From positions 6,131,501 to 6,195,500 of the forward strand of contig NZ_CP108036.1 in NCBI RefSeq assembly GCF_036170895.1: DNA of 64,000 nucleotides, given 5' to 3'. This document shows positions 39,712-49,409 of the stretch, one piece after another. Position 1 is the stretch's first letter. The number at the start of each line of letters is the position of its first letter. The DNA comes from Streptomyces erythrochromogenes. GTDB lineage: Bacteria; Actinomycetota; Actinomycetes; Streptomycetales; Streptomycetaceae. The notes beneath the pieces are model-generated. The model did no database searches. It worked only from the letters and a program-made list of their open reading frames with translations, and was not told the origin of the DNA. The position numbers were made by a program, and so were the translations under genes.

Positions 39712-40740
39712 CTACTTGGCCGTGGGCTTCTTCGCCGGCTTGGCCGCCGGCTTCGCGGCCGGGGCCGCCTCGGCCTTGGCGGGGGCCTCGGCCTCGGCCT
39801 CGGGCTTCGGCGAAGCCGCCGCCAGTTGGGACACGCCGTACTTCAGCGAAGCCTCGTACGTGTTGTCCGGGTCCAGCCGGCGCAGCTCCTCCGCCAGGAG
39901 CTCGGCCGTGTCGCGGCGCTTGAGCGCCACGTTCCGGTCGGGCTGCCCCGGCATGCACAGCGTGGCCAGCCCGCCGTCCGCGCGGTTCAGGACGATGTCG
40001 CCGTCCTTGGTCGCCAGGCGTACGGCCGTCAGGCCCGGACCCGCCGACAGCGTGCGGCGGACGGGGACCTGCAGCCGGTCCGCCAGCCACATGGCCAGCA
40101 GCTCGCAGCTCGGGTTGTCGGCCTCGCCCTCGACGGTCGCCGAGACGACCGACAGGGCCTGCTGGTCCAGCGCCGCGGCCAGCATGGAACGCCACGGGGT
40201 GATCCGGGTCCACGACAGGTCCGTGTCCCCGGGCGCGTACGCACCCGCCCGGGAGCCGAGCGTGCCGACCGGGTTCTCGCAGGAGTACGTGTCCGTGATG
40301 CGGCGCTGCCCGAGCGCACCCAGCGGATCGCCCGCCAGGTCCGTGGGAGCACCGTCCGGCCACCAGACGACCACAGGCGCATCCGGAAGGAGCAGCGGGA
40401 GAACCACCGACTGGGCGTGGTCGACCAGTTCGCCGTGAAGGCGCAGCACGACCGTCTCACCGCTGCCCGCGTCCGCCCCGACGCGGACTTCCGCGTCGAG
40501 CCGGGCGTCACGGCGGCTGCGCGGCGAGCGGCTGGCCCGCTTGATGACGACGACGATCCGCGAGGGGTGTTCGTGGGACGCGTCGTTCGCCGACTTGAGC
40601 GCGTCGTACGCGTTCTCCTCGTCGGTCACGATCACCAGCGTGAGGACCATGCCGACGGCCGGCGTGCCGATGTCCCGGCGTGCCTGCACCATCGCGGCAT
40701 TGATCTTGCTGGAGTTGGTCTCCGTGAGGTCGATCTTCAT
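39712..40740 (-). CDS. opcA: glucose-6-phosphate dehydrogenase assembly protein OpcA
   Basis: The 342-aa product is OpcA, an allosteric partner needed for full activity of glucose-6-phosphate dehydrogenase in actinobacteria and cyanobacteria. The opening MKIDLTETNSSKINAAM, DAPVVVWWPDG and LSWTRITPWR are family stretches. The last about 35 residues are an Ala/Lys/Pro-rich tail (KPAAKPAKKPTAK) beyond the conserved core. Its ATG overlaps the zwf stop by 4 bp, which fits a protein that works on that enzyme. Confidence 0.95.
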   Translation of the reverse strand: MKIDLTETNSSKINAAMVQARRDIGTPAVGMVLTLVIVTDEENAYDALKSANDASHEHPSRIVVVIKRASRSPRSRRDARLDAEVRVGADAGSGETVVLRLHGELVDHAQSVVLPLLLPDAPVVVWWPDGAPTDLAGDPLGALGQRRITDTYSCENPVGTLGSRAGAYAPGDTDLSWTRITPWRSMLAAALDQQALSVVSATVEGEADNPSCELLAMWLADRLQVPVRRTLSAGPGLTAVRLATKDGDIVLNRADGGLATLCMPGQPDRNVALKRRDTAELLAEELRRLDPDNTYEASLKYGVSQLAAASPKPEAEAEAPAKAEAAPAAKPAAKPAKKPTAK

Positions 40741-42263
40741 GGCCGGCGCCAGCTCCGTCCGTCTCGTGCGAGCATCTCGTCCGCCTCGACCGGCCCCCAG
40801 GTGCCCGCCGGATACTGCGCGGGCTTGCCGTGCTTGTCCCAGTACTCCTCGATCGGGTCGAGGATGTTCCAGGACAGCTCGACCTCCTGGTGACGGGGGA
40901 AGAGGTTCGCGTCGCCGAGGAGCACGTCGAGGATGAGCCGCTCGTACGCCTCGGGGCTCGACTCCGTGAAGGACTCGCCGTAGGCGAAGTCCATCGTGAC
41001 GTCCCGGACCTCCATGGAGGTGCCCGGAACCTTGGACCCGAAGCGGACCGTCACGCCCTCGTCCGGCTGGACCCGGATGACCAGGGCGTTCTGCCCCAGC
41101 TCCTCGGTCGCGCCCGACTCGAACGGCAGGTACGGGGCCCGCTTGAAGACCACCGCGATCTCGGTCACCCGGCGGCCCAGGCGCTTGCCCGTCCGCAGGT
41201 AGAAGGGGACGCCCGCCCAGCGGCGGTTGTTGATCTCCAGGCGGATGGCCGCGTAGGTGTCGGTCTTCGACTTGGGGTCGATGCCGTCCTCTTCGAGGTA
41301 CCCGACGACCTTCTCGCCACCCTGCCAGGCCGCCGCGTACTGGCCGCGCACGGTGTGCTTGCCCAGGTCCTCCGGCAGCTGCACCGCCGTCAGGACCTTG
41401 AGCTTCTCCGCCACCAGCGCCTTGGGGTGGAAGGAGCCGGGCTCCTCCATCGCGGTCAGCGCGAGCAGCTGGAGCAGGTGGTTCTGGATGACGTCGCGGG
41501 CCGCGCCGATGCCGTCGTAGTAGCCCGCCCGGCCGCCGATGCCGATGTCCTCGGCCATGGTGATCTGCACGTGGTCGACGTACGACCGGTTCCAGATCGG
41601 CTCGAACATCGTGTTGGCGAAGCGGAGCGCCAGGATGTTCTGGACGGTCTCCTTGCCGAGGTAGTGGTCGATCCGGAAGACCTCGTCACGCGGGAAGACC
41701 TCGTGGACGACCTTGTTGAGCTCCTCGGCGCTCTTCAGGTCGTGGCCGAAGGGCTTCTCGATGACGGCACGCCGCCAGGAGCCCTCCTTCTGCGCCAGAC
41801 CGTGGTCCTTGAGCTGCTGGACCACCTTGGGGAAGAACTTCGGCGGGACGGACAGGTAGAAGGCGAAGTTGCCCCCCGTGCCCTGCGCCTTGTCGAGCTC
41901 GTCGATCGTCGCCTTCAGCGTCTCGAAGGCGGCGTCGTCGTCGAAGTCGCCCTGGACGAAGCGGCAGCCCTGCACCAGCTGCTGCCAGACCTCCTCACGG
42001 AAGGGGGTGCGCGAGTGCTCCTTGACCGCCTCGTACACCTCCTGGGCGAAGTCCTCGTGCTCCCACTCCCTGCGGGCGAACCCGATGAGGGAGAAGCCCG
42101 GCGGGAGCAGGCCGCGGTTGGCCAGGTCGTAGACGGCAGGCATCAGCTTCTTGCGCGACAGGTCACCCGTAACGCCGAAAATGACCAGGCCGGACGGCCC
42201 CGCGATGCGCGGGAGCCGCCGGTCCTGTGCGTCACGAAGCGGGTTCGCTCCGTTTACAGACAA
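40737..42263 (-). CDS. zwf: glucose-6-phosphate 1-dehydrogenase
   Basis: The 508-aa product oxidises glucose 6-phosphate to the lactone and reduces NADP+. The NADP-binding GVTGDLSRKKL is at residues 30-40 and the active-site signature RIDHYLGKE at 197-205; IEKPFGHDL lies just before it. The ATG lies 5 bp after the tal stop and the stop overlaps opcA, so tkt-tal-zwf-opcA are one operon. It supplies NADPH for biosynthesis and stress defence. Confidence 0.98.
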   Translation of the reverse strand: MSVNGANPLRDAQDRRLPRIAGPSGLVIFGVTGDLSRKKLMPAVYDLANRGLLPPGFSLIGFARREWEHEDFAQEVYEAVKEHSRTPFREEVWQQLVQGCRFVQGDFDDDAAFETLKATIDELDKAQGTGGNFAFYLSVPPKFFPKVVQQLKDHGLAQKEGSWRRAVIEKPFGHDLKSAEELNKVVHEVFPRDEVFRIDHYLGKETVQNILALRFANTMFEPIWNRSYVDHVQITMAEDIGIGGRAGYYDGIGAARDVIQNHLLQLLALTAMEEPGSFHPKALVAEKLKVLTAVQLPEDLGKHTVRGQYAAAWQGGEKVVGYLEEDGIDPKSKTDTYAAIRLEINNRRWAGVPFYLRTGKRLGRRVTEIAVVFKRAPYLPFESGATEELGQNALVIRVQPDEGVTVRFGSKVPGTSMEVRDVTMDFAYGESFTESSPEAYERLILDVLLGDANLFPRHQEVELSWNILDPIEEYWDKHGKPAQYPAGTWGPVEADEMLARDGRSWRRP

Positions 42264-42268
42264 AGTGG

Positions 42269-43387
42269 TCAGGCCTCCGTGGGGGCGAGGCGCTGCAGCT
42301 CCGCCTCGGTCGACTTCAGCAGGTCGTTCCAGGACGCCTCGAACTTCTCGACGCCCTCGTCCTCGAGCAGCTGCACCACATCGTCGTACGAGATGCCCAG
42401 CTTCGCGACCGCATCCAGCTCCGCGCGGGCCTGCTCGTAGGTGCCGCGCACGGTGTCACCCGTGATCTGCCCGTGGTCCGCGGCGGCCTCCAGCGTGGCC
42501 TCCGGCATGGTGTTCACCGTGTTCGGGGCGACCAGGTCGTCCACGTACAGGGTGTCCTTGTACGACGGGTCCTTGACGCCCGTCGAGGCCCACAGCGCAC
42601 GCTGCTTGTTGGCTCCGGCGCGCTCCAGGGCGGTCCAGCGGTCCGAGGAGAAGACCTCCTCGTAGGCCTCGTAGGCCAGACGGGCGTTGGCGAGCGCCGC
42701 CTTGCCCTTCAGGGCCTTCGCCTCGTCGGTGCCGACGGCGTCCAGGCGCTTGTCGATCTCGGTGTCCACGCGGGACACGAAGAAGGAGGCGACCGAGTGG
42801 ATCAGGGAGAGGTCCAGGCCGGCGGCCTTGGCCTTCTCCAGACCCGCCAGGTACGCGTCCATGACCTCGCGGTAGCGCTCCAGCGAGAAGATCAGCGTGA
42901 CGTTGACGCTGATGCCCTTGCCGATGACCTCGGTGATCGCCGGCAGGCCGGCCTTCGTCGCCGGGATCTTGATGAGCGTGTTCGGCCGGTCCACCAGCCA
43001 GGCGAGCTGCTTGGCCTCGGCGACCGTCGCCGCCGTGTTGTGGGCCAGACGGGGGTCGACCTCGATCGAGACGCGGCCGTCCTGGCCGTCGGTGCGGTCG
43101 TAGACGGGGCGCAGGATGTCGGCGGCGTCCCTGACGTCCGCCGTCGTGATCATGCGCAGCGCCTCCTCGACGGTGACCTTGCGGGTCGCGAGGTCGGTGA
43201 GCTGCTGCTCGTAGCCCTCGCCGCCGCTGATCGCCTTCTGGAAGATCGCCGGGTTGGTGGTGACACCGACCACGTGCGACTGGTCGATGAGCTCGGCCAG
43301 GTTGCCGGACGTGATGCGCTTGCGGGACAGGTCGTCCAGCCAGATCGCCACGCCTTCGTCGGAGAGGCGCTTGAGTGCGTCTGTCAT
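42269..43387 (-). CDS. tal: transaldolase
   Basis: The 372-aa product moves a dihydroxyacetone unit between sugar phosphates. The Schiff-base lysine is K140 in NTLIKIPAT (136-144); [13 protein letters not shown] and [13 protein letters not shown] are the other family motifs. This is the long actinobacterial type (TalB subclass with C-terminal extension). The ATG at 43387 follows AGGAGA; the longer open frame upstream is shadow sequence. It lies 34 bp after tkt and 5 bp before zwf. Confidence 0.97.
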   Translation of the reverse strand: MTDALKRLSDEGVAIWLDDLSRKRITSGNLAELIDQSHVVGVTTNPAIFQKAISGGEGYEQQLTDLATRKVTVEEALRMITTADVRDAADILRPVYDRTDGQDGRVSIEVDPRLAHNTAATVAEAKQLAWLVDRPNTLIKIPATKAGLPAITEVIGKGISVNVTLIFSLERYREVMDAYLAGLEKAKAAGLDLSLIHSVASFFVSRVDTEIDKRLDAVGTDEAKALKGKAALANARLAYEAYEEVFSSDRWTALERAGANKQRALWASTGVKDPSYKDTLYVDDLVAPNTVNTMPEATLEAAADHGQITGDTVRGTYEQARAELDAVAKLGISYDDVVQLLEDEGVEKFEASWNDLLKSTEAELQRLAPTEA

Positions 43388-43421
43388 GGGAATTGCATCT
43401 CCTACTGGTGTAGTACGGGCG

Positions 43422-45509
43422 TCAGCGCGCGGCGGCGGCGAGGGAGTCGCGGGCGGCGGCGGCGACGGCCTCCGGCGTGAATCCGAACTCGCGGAACAGC
43501 ACCTTCGCGTCGGCCGAGGCACCGAAGTGCTCCAGCGACACGATCCGGCCCGCGTCACCGACGTAGCGGTGCCAGGTCAGGCCGATGCCCGCCTCGACCG
43601 CGACCCGGGCCTTGACGGAGGGCGGCAGGACGCTGTCCTTGTAATCCTGGTCCTGCTCCTCGAACCACTCGACGGACGGCATCGAGACCACGCGGGTCGG
43701 GATGCCGGCGGCCTGGAGCTGCTCGCGCGCCTCGACGGCCACGTGCACCTCGGAACCGGTGCCGATGAGGACGACCTGGGCGTCGCCGCCGTCGGCCTCG
43801 AACAGCACGTAGCCGCCCTTGACGGTGTTCTCGTTGGGCTCGTACGTCGGCACGCCCTGGCGGGTGAGGGCCAGACCGTGCGGGGTGCCCTTGCCGAACA
43901 CCTTGGTGTGGCGCTTGAGGATCTCGCGCCAGGCGATCGCGGTCTCGTTCGCGTCGGCCGGGCGGACGATGGTCAGGCCCGGGATGGCGCGCAGCGAGGC
44001 GAGGTGCTCGACCGGCTGGTGGGTCGGACCGTCCTCGCCGAGGCCGATGGAGTCGTGCGTCCACACGAAGGTCACCGGCAGGTGCATCAGGGCGGACAGG
44101 CGCACGGCGTTGCGCATGTAGTCGGAGAACACCAGGAAGGTGCCGCCGTAGATACGGGTGTGGCCGTGCAGGGCGATGCCGTTCATGGCCGCGGCCATGG
44201 CGTGCTCGCGGATGCCGAAGTGGATGGTGCGGCCGTACGGGTCGGCCTCCGGCAGCGGGTTGCCCACCGGCAGGAACGAGGAGTCCTTGTCGATGGTGGT
44301 GTTGTTGGAGCCGGCCAGGTCGGCCGAGCCGCCCCACAGCTCCGGGATGACCGCGCCGAGCGCCTGCAGGACCTTGCCGGAGGCGGCGCGGGTGGCGACG
44401 CCCTTGCCGGCCTCGAAGACGGGGAGCTCGTCCTCCCAGCCGGCGGGCAGCTCGTTGGCGTTGATGCGGTCGAACTCGGCGGCGCGCTCGGGGTTGGCGG
44501 TGCGCCAGGCGGAGAAGTCCTTCTCCCACGCGGCCTTGGCCTCGCGGCCCCGGTCCAGCGCCTTGCGGGTGTGGGCGATGACCTCGTCGGCGACCTCGAA
44601 GGTCTGCTCCGGGTCGAAGCCGAGCACGCGCTTGGTGGCCGCGACCTCGTCGTCGCCGAGCGCCGAGCCGTGGGCGGCCTCGGTGTTCTGGGCGTGCGGG
44701 GCGGGCCAGGCGATGATCGAGCGGGCCGCGATGAAGGACGGGCGGTCCGTGACGGCCTTGGCGGCCTGCAGCGCGGCGAACAGCGCCCTCGGGTCGAGGT
44801 CGCCGTTCTCCTGCTGCTCGACGCGCTGGACGTGCCAGCCGTACGCCTCGTAGCGCTTCATGGTGTCCTCGGAGACGGCCGTCTCCGTGTCACCTTCGAT
44901 GGAGATGTGGTTGTCGTCCCACAGCAGGACGAGGTTGCCCAGCTTCTGGTGGCCGGCGAGGGCGGACGCCTCGTGGGAGATGCCCTCCTGCAGGCAGCCG
45001 TCGCCCGCGATCGCGTAGACCATGTGGTCGAACGGGGAGGTGCCCGGGGCGGCCTGCGGGTCGAAGAGACCGCGCTCGTAGCGGGCGGCCATGGCCATGC
45101 CCACCGCGTTGGCGACACCCTGGCCGAGGGGGCCGGTGGTGGTCTCGACACCGGTCGTGTGGCCGTACTCCGGGTGGCCGGGGGTCTTGGAACCCCAGGT
45201 GCGGAACGACTTCAGGTCGTCCAGTTCGAGCCCGAACCCGCCCAGGTACAGCTGGGTGTAGAGGGTCAGGGACGAGTGCCCCGCGGAGAGCACGAAACGG
45301 TCGCGGCCCACCCACTCGGGGTCCGCCGGGTCGTGCCGCATCACCTTCTGGAAGAGGGTGTACGCGGCGGGGGCCAGGCTCATCGCCGTACCGGGGTGGC
45401 CGTTTCCGACCTTCTGGACCGCGTCGGCGGCCAGGACGCGGGCGGTGTCGACGGCCCGCTGGTCAAGTTCGGTCCACTCGAGCTCTGTGGTGGTCGGCTT
45501 GGTGCTCAC
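43422..45509 (-). CDS. tkt: transketolase
   Basis: The 695-aa product transfers two-carbon units with thiamine diphosphate. [13 protein letters not shown] (about 36-48) is the N-terminal signature; the cofactor and magnesium motif runs from AGDGCLQEG to [11 protein letters not shown] (about 158-195), and [19 protein letters not shown] (about 468-486) is the second signature. The start is GTG 45509, with a GAGGAG site 12 nt upstream. It is the first gene of the pentose phosphate operon, transcribed away from ctaB. Confidence 0.98.
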   Translation of the reverse strand: MSTKPTTTELEWTELDQRAVDTARVLAADAVQKVGNGHPGTAMSLAPAAYTLFQKVMRHDPADPEWVGRDRFVLSAGHSSLTLYTQLYLGGFGLELDDLKSFRTWGSKTPGHPEYGHTTGVETTTGPLGQGVANAVGMAMAARYERGLFDPQAAPGTSPFDHMVYAIAGDGCLQEGISHEASALAGHQKLGNLVLLWDDNHISIEGDTETAVSEDTMKRYEAYGWHVQRVEQQENGDLDPRALFAALQAAKAVTDRPSFIAARSIIAWPAPHAQNTEAAHGSALGDDEVAATKRVLGFDPEQTFEVADEVIAHTRKALDRGREAKAAWEKDFSAWRTANPERAAEFDRINANELPAGWEDELPVFEAGKGVATRAASGKVLQALGAVIPELWGGSADLAGSNNTTIDKDSSFLPVGNPLPEADPYGRTIHFGIREHAMAAAMNGIALHGHTRIYGGTFLVFSDYMRNAVRLSALMHLPVTFVWTHDSIGLGEDGPTHQPVEHLASLRAIPGLTIVRPADANETAIAWREILKRHTKVFGKGTPHGLALTRQGVPTYEPNENTVKGGYVLFEADGGDAQVVLIGTGSEVHVAVEAREQLQAAGIPTRVVSMPSVEWFEEQDQDYKDSVLPPSVKARVAVEAGIGLTWHRYVGDAGRIVSLEHFGASADAKVLFREFGFTPEAVAAAARDSLAAAAR

Positions 45510-45839
45510 CGTGGGTCAGGGCTCCTCTCCACATGTTTGTATCCCGGTGACGAACGGTGCACCGGCGATTCCGAGCCTACCCCTGCAACGGCGTGCAGCT
45601 ATTCGAGTGCAGGCGGTCCGTCATCGCGGCGCCGACCCGCGTTCACCCGGCCACGGGGCGGGGCGGGCCCCGTCCCCCGTATGTATGCACGGTCCGATCG
45701 GCCCAACACGAGGCGACCCCGGCGCGGGGCGACGTAAGCGCAACGTCTACAGTGGCGTGGTACGCGCAAGCCTTAACCGGGCCTTCATGTTGTGAACGGC
45801 CCGAGTCGGAGCTTGCTGGATTCTCTCTCAGGGGTGTGC
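45510..45839. promoter_or_regulatory. 330-bp divergent promoter region tkt / ctaB
   Basis: No gene is seen here. The region must hold promoters for tkt (minus) and ctaB (plus). On the plus strand TACAGT at 45748-45753 is a fair -10 candidate for ctaB. On the minus strand GATACAAAC near 45540 could serve tkt. A short GC hairpin (GGGGC...GCCCC) lies near 45656-45680. No riboswitch was recognised. Confidence 0.4.
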
Positions 45840-46781
45840 GTGACGGCCGTCGAATCCCGTCCAGCGGGGGTGCTCGGGACGAGCCCCGGTCACCGGCCGT
45901 TCGGGACCCGCGTCATGGCTTTCGTGGCATTGACCAAGCCGCGGATCATCGAACTTCTGCTGATCACCACAGTGCCGGTCATGTTCCTCGCGGAGCAGGG
46001 CGTGCCGTCGCTGTGGCTGGTCCTGGTGACCTGCGTCGGCGGTTACCTGTCCGCAGGCGGCGCCAACGCGCTGAACATGTACATCGACCGCGACATCGAC
46101 GCGCTGATGGACCGCACCTCCCAGCGTCCGCTGGTGACCGGCATGGTCAGCCCGCGGGAGTGCCTGGTCTTCGGCATCACGCTCGGCGTGGTCTCCACCC
46201 TGTTCTTCGGCCTGCTCGTCAACTGGCTGTCGGCCGCGCTCTCGCTCGGCGCGCTCCTCTTCTACGTGGTCGTCTACACGATGCTGCTGAAGCGGCGCAC
46301 GACCCAGAACATCGTCTGGGGCGGCATCGCGGGCTGCATGCCGGTGCTCATCGGCTGGTCCGCGGTCCGCAACGAGGTCTCCTGGGCCGCCGTCATCCTC
46401 TTCCTCGTCATCTTCTTCTGGACGCCGCCGCACTACTGGCCGCTGTCGATGAAGGTGGCCGACGACTACGCGCGGGTCGGCGTGCCGATGCTCCCGGTCG
46501 TGGCCGGCAACAAGGTCGTGGCGCGCCAGATCGTCCTCTACAGCTGGGTCATGGTCGGCGTCTCGCTGCTGCTGACCCCGCTGGGGTACACCGGCTGGTT
46601 CTACACCTCGGTCGCGCTGCTGGCCGGCGGCTGGTGGCTGTGGGAGGCGCACGCGCTGCACGCGCGGGCCAAGTCGGGCGTGACGGGCGCGAAGCTCAAG
46701 GAGATGCGCCTGTTCCACTGGTCGATCACCTATGTGTCGCTGCTGTTCGTGGCAGTGGCCGTGGATCCCTTCCTCCGTTGA
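45840..46781 (+). CDS. ctaB: protoheme IX farnesyltransferase (heme O synthase)
   Basis: The 313-aa product attaches farnesyl to heme B, giving heme O for cytochrome oxidase. It is a UbiA-type membrane protein with about nine helices; the first prenyl-diphosphate/Mg motif is [15 protein letters not shown] (79-93) and the second [11 protein letters not shown] in the other half. TKPRIIELL near the start is the CtaB hallmark. GTG 45840 is chosen for its AGGGG site; GTG 45834 and 45792 are also in frame. The next enzyme, ctaA, lies 1.6 kb on, on the other strand. Confidence 0.95.
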   Translation: MTAVESRPAGVLGTSPGHRPFGTRVMAFVALTKPRIIELLLITTVPVMFLAEQGVPSLWLVLVTCVGGYLSAGGANALNMYIDRDIDALMDRTSQRPLVTGMVSPRECLVFGITLGVVSTLFFGLLVNWLSAALSLGALLFYVVVYTMLLKRRTTQNIVWGGIAGCMPVLIGWSAVRNEVSWAAVILFLVIFFWTPPHYWPLSMKVADDYARVGVPMLPVVAGNKVVARQIVLYSWVMVGVSLLLTPLGYTGWFYTSVALLAGGWWLWEAHALHARAKSGVTGAKLKEMRLFHWSITYVSLLFVAVAVDPFLR

Positions 46782-46805
46782 TTACTCGCCGGTAGCATGG
46801 CTTCC

Positions 46806-47165
46806 ATGGGAGACACCGCAGACACCGCGGCCGCCGCAGGCGCCGCGGACAAGAAGCAGGACCGTACGGCCGCGAAGCTGGCCAAGCAGATCGGCGCCTT
46901 CGCCAAGCAGCACGGCGGCGCCGAGGGCCAGCTCGCCCACATCGGCCAGGCCGGCACCCGCATCGTGCTCGTGGGCACGGACGGCGGCTGGGGCGACCTG
47001 GTGGCCCCGACCTTCGCGGTGGCGCAGCTGGCCGCGGAGAAGGCCGGGCTGACCCTCCACGAGGAGTTCGACGGGGAGTTCGCCGCGCGGGTGCGGACCG
47101 GCCCGTACGAGTGGTCGCGGATGGCCGGCATCCAGCTCGGCGGGTCCGAGAACCCGGCGGCCTGA
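46806..47165 (+). CDS. conserved hypothetical protein
   Basis: The product is about 119 aa from ATG 46806 (MGDTADT; ATG 46797 also in frame). An Ala/Lys-rich N-terminus (ADKKQDRTAAKLAKQIGAF) precedes a compact domain with IGQAGTRIVLVGTDGGWGDLVAPT, VAQLAAEKAGL and EWSRMAGIQLGG. It has no signal peptide and no membrane helix. I do not recognise a family. It begins 24 bp after ctaB and ends at a hairpin, so it is likely co-transcribed with ctaB; a link to heme A or oxidase assembly is only an inference. Confidence 0.75.
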   Translation: MGDTADTAAAAGAADKKQDRTAAKLAKQIGAFAKQHGGAEGQLAHIGQAGTRIVLVGTDGGWGDLVAPTFAVAQLAAEKAGLTLHEEFDGEFAARVRTGPYEWSRMAGIQLGGSENPAA

Positions 47166-47167
47166 CC

Positions 47168-47190
47168 GCCCCCGGACCCCCTCCGGGGGC
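47168..47190 (+). terminator. hairpin after the hypothetical gene
   Basis: GCCCCCGGA (47168-47176) pairs perfectly with TCCGGGGGC (47182-47190), loop CCCCC. Confidence 0.75.
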
Positions 47191-47253
47191 CGGTGCGCGG
47201 GCTCGGTCAACAGCCCGAGCAACACCTCACACCCCGCTCACCCGTTAGGACGT

Positions 47254-48384
47254 GTGGAAGCGCCTTCCCCACGTCCGCAACGGGATGCCCGGATGATCGA
47301 AACGCCGCCTCTGGTGGACCAGTACTGCCACGGAGTCCTCCGTGCGGAGCTGGGACTGGGCACCTTCGAGGCCCAGCTGATCCACTCGGCCGGCCCGCCC
47401 GCCGCGGGCACCACCTTCTTCGACACCCAGACCGGTTTCGCGGTCCGCCGCTGGTGCCCGCCGCTGCTGGGGCTGGAGCCGCACGCCGCCCCCGCCCGCT
47501 ATCTGGCCCGGCGCCGCGAGCTGGGCCCGGCCGAGTCCGCGAGGCGGCTGCTGCGGGGGTCCGAAGTCGCCGCCTATCTGGTCGACACCGGTCTGACGGG
47601 GGACCTCACCGCCCCCAAGGAACTTGCGCTCGCCGCCGACGCCGAGGCCTTCGAGACGGTCCGGCTGGAGCTACTGGCCGAGCAGGCCGCCGACACCTCC
47701 GGGACGGTGGCCGCCTTCCTCGCCAATCTCGCCGAGGCCGTCCACCACGCGGCCGCCGGCGCTGCGGCCTTCGCCTGCGCGACGGTCCCGGGCCGCGAGG
47801 ACGGCACGGTCTTCGATCCCGATCCGCCCGGCCCGGGCGAGGTGCGCGGGGCGGCCGGACGCTGGCTGGCCGGGCGGCCGCGCGGGGGAGCCGTACGGGA
47901 CCCGGTGCTCCTGCGGCACCTGCTCTGGAGCGCGGTGGCCTCCGGGCTGCCGCTCCAGCTGCACACGGGTACGGGGGATCCCGCGGCGCTGACCGGATTC
48001 GTGCGGGCCACGGAGGGGCTCGGCACACGGCTGGTGCTGCTCGGCGGGTATCCGTACCACCGGCACACGGCGCGGCTCGCGGAGGCCTTCCCGCACGTCT
48101 ACGCCGACGCCGGCGCGGGCCTCGGGCGGACCGGGGCGCGGGCGGCGGCGGTCCTGGCCGAGCTGCTGGAGCTCGCGCCGTTCGGGAAGCTGCTGTTCTC
48201 CAGCGGGGGAGGGCGGCTGCCCGAACTGCACGCGGTGGGCGCCCTGGTGTTCCGGGAGGCGCTGGCCCGGGTGCTGGGCGGCTGGGTCGCCGAGGGGTCC
48301 TGGTCCTGGCGGGACGCGGACCGGGTGGCGGCCATGGTCGCGGCGGGCAACGCCCGCCGCGTCTACCGGCTGGACCGGCCGTGA
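47254..48384 (+). CDS. amidohydrolase-like protein
   Basis: The product is 376 aa from GTG 47254 (AGGA site) or 363 aa from ATG 47293 (MIETPPLVDQYCHG). The second start is where family similarity begins: VDQYCHGVL resembles the 'D.H.H' opening of amidohydrolase-2 TIM barrels with the first histidine moved. LPLQLHTGTGDP at about 230-241, RLVLLGGYPYHRH (about 258) and FPHVYADAGAGLG follow as strands, and FGKLLFSSGGGRLPE is the last one, where a metal aspartate is replaced by serine. Hydrolase fold is likely; metal-dependent activity is uncertain. Confidence 0.75.
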   Translation: MEAPSPRPQRDARMIETPPLVDQYCHGVLRAELGLGTFEAQLIHSAGPPAAGTTFFDTQTGFAVRRWCPPLLGLEPHAAPARYLARRRELGPAESARRLLRGSEVAAYLVDTGLTGDLTAPKELALAADAEAFETVRLELLAEQAADTSGTVAAFLANLAEAVHHAAAGAAAFACATVPGREDGTVFDPDPPGPGEVRGAAGRWLAGRPRGGAVRDPVLLRHLLWSAVASGLPLQLHTGTGDPAALTGFVRATEGLGTRLVLLGGYPYHRHTARLAEAFPHVYADAGAGLGRTGARAAAVLAELLELAPFGKLLFSSGGGRLPELHAVGALVFREALARVLGGWVAEGSWSWRDADRVAAMVAAGNARRVYRLDRP

Positions 48385-48415
48385 GGGCCGGTCCCGGGCG
48401 GCCGGCCCGGCCGGC

Positions 48416-49375
48416 TCAGACGGAGGAGAGCTGGGCGTCGCCCGGCGCGGGGATCCCCGCCTCCTCGGACGGCCGCTCGCGCAGGCTCAGCGCGAGCCGG
48501 AGCACGGCGATCCACACCAGGCAGGAGCCGAGCATGTGCGCGGCGACCAGGACCTCGGGCACGTCGGTGAAGAACTGCACGTAGCCGATGCCGCCCTGGG
48601 CGAGCAGTACGAGCAGCAGGTCGCGGGCGCGGGCCCGGGTGTCGACGGGGGCGTCGACCACCCGCAGCACCAGCCACATCGCGACGGCCAGCGCGCAGAC
48701 CACCCAGGCGGCGATCGCGTGCACGTGCGCGGTGGCCTCCCAGTCGAACGGCATCCGCTTGATCTCGCTGCTGTCACCGGCGTGCGGGCCGGATCCGGTG
48801 ACCACCGTCCCCGCGGCGATCAGGACGAGCGTGGTGGAGATCAGCGCCCACGACAGCTTGCGCACCGGGCCGGGGACGCGCGGGCGGGGGGCGGTGTCGC
48901 CCTCGCCGGCGCGCTGCCAGGTGATGGTCGTCACGGCGATCAGCGCGGTGGCGAGCAGGAAGTGCCCGGCCACGCTGTAGGGGTTGAGACCCGTCATGAC
49001 GGTGATGCCGCCGAGCACGGCGTTGCACATGACGATCGCGAACTGGACCCAGCCGAGCTTCGTGAGCGAGTGGCGCCAGGGCTCGGCCGACCGGGCCGCG
49101 ACGATCACCCAGCCGACGGCGGCGCTGAGCACGTACGTCAGCATCCGGTTGCCGAACTCGATGGCGCCGTGGAGCCCCTGCTCCTGCGTCACGATCAGGC
49201 TGTCGTCGGTGCACTTGGGCCAGGTGTCGCAGCCGAGACCGGACCCGGTCAGCCGCACCGCGCCGCCGGTGACGACGATGGCCACGCTCATGACGAGCGC
49301 GGCGAGCGCGGCCCGCCGGACGATCCGGGGTGACGGAGTCCAGCGGCTGGCGATGTATGCGAGGGGGTTCAACAC
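48416..49375 (-). CDS. ctaA: heme A synthase (COX15/CtaA)
   Basis: The 319-aa product oxidises heme O to heme A in the membrane. It has eight helices in two four-helix halves; heme-ligand histidines occur in EQGLHGAIEFGN, SVAGHFLLA, ATAHVHAIAAW and VAAHMLGSC. GLGCDTWPKC (C49 and C55) is the exposed cysteine pair typical of this type. GTG 49375 (MLNPLAYIAS) is taken as the start with GGGG before it; the longer reading from 49405 overlaps a probable promoter (TACGAT). It is on the opposite strand to ctaB but works on its product. Confidence 0.95.
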   Translation of the reverse strand: MLNPLAYIASRWTPSPRIVRRAALAALVMSVAIVVTGGAVRLTGSGLGCDTWPKCTDDSLIVTQEQGLHGAIEFGNRMLTYVLSAAVGWVIVAARSAEPWRHSLTKLGWVQFAIVMCNAVLGGITVMTGLNPYSVAGHFLLATALIAVTTITWQRAGEGDTAPRPRVPGPVRKLSWALISTTLVLIAAGTVVTGSGPHAGDSSEIKRMPFDWEATAHVHAIAAWVVCALAVAMWLVLRVVDAPVDTRARARDLLLVLLAQGGIGYVQFFTDVPEVLVAAHMLGSCLVWIAVLRLALSLRERPSEEAGIPAPGDAQLSSV

Positions 49376-49409
49376 GCCCCATATCGTAGGCGACCCCTTG
49401 TGCAAACTT

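Noticed and set aside
45557..46795. 412-aa plus-strand frame over ctaB
   Set aside because: It is a +1 shadow of ctaB with Arg/Pro-rich composition; UbiA motifs are in the other frame.
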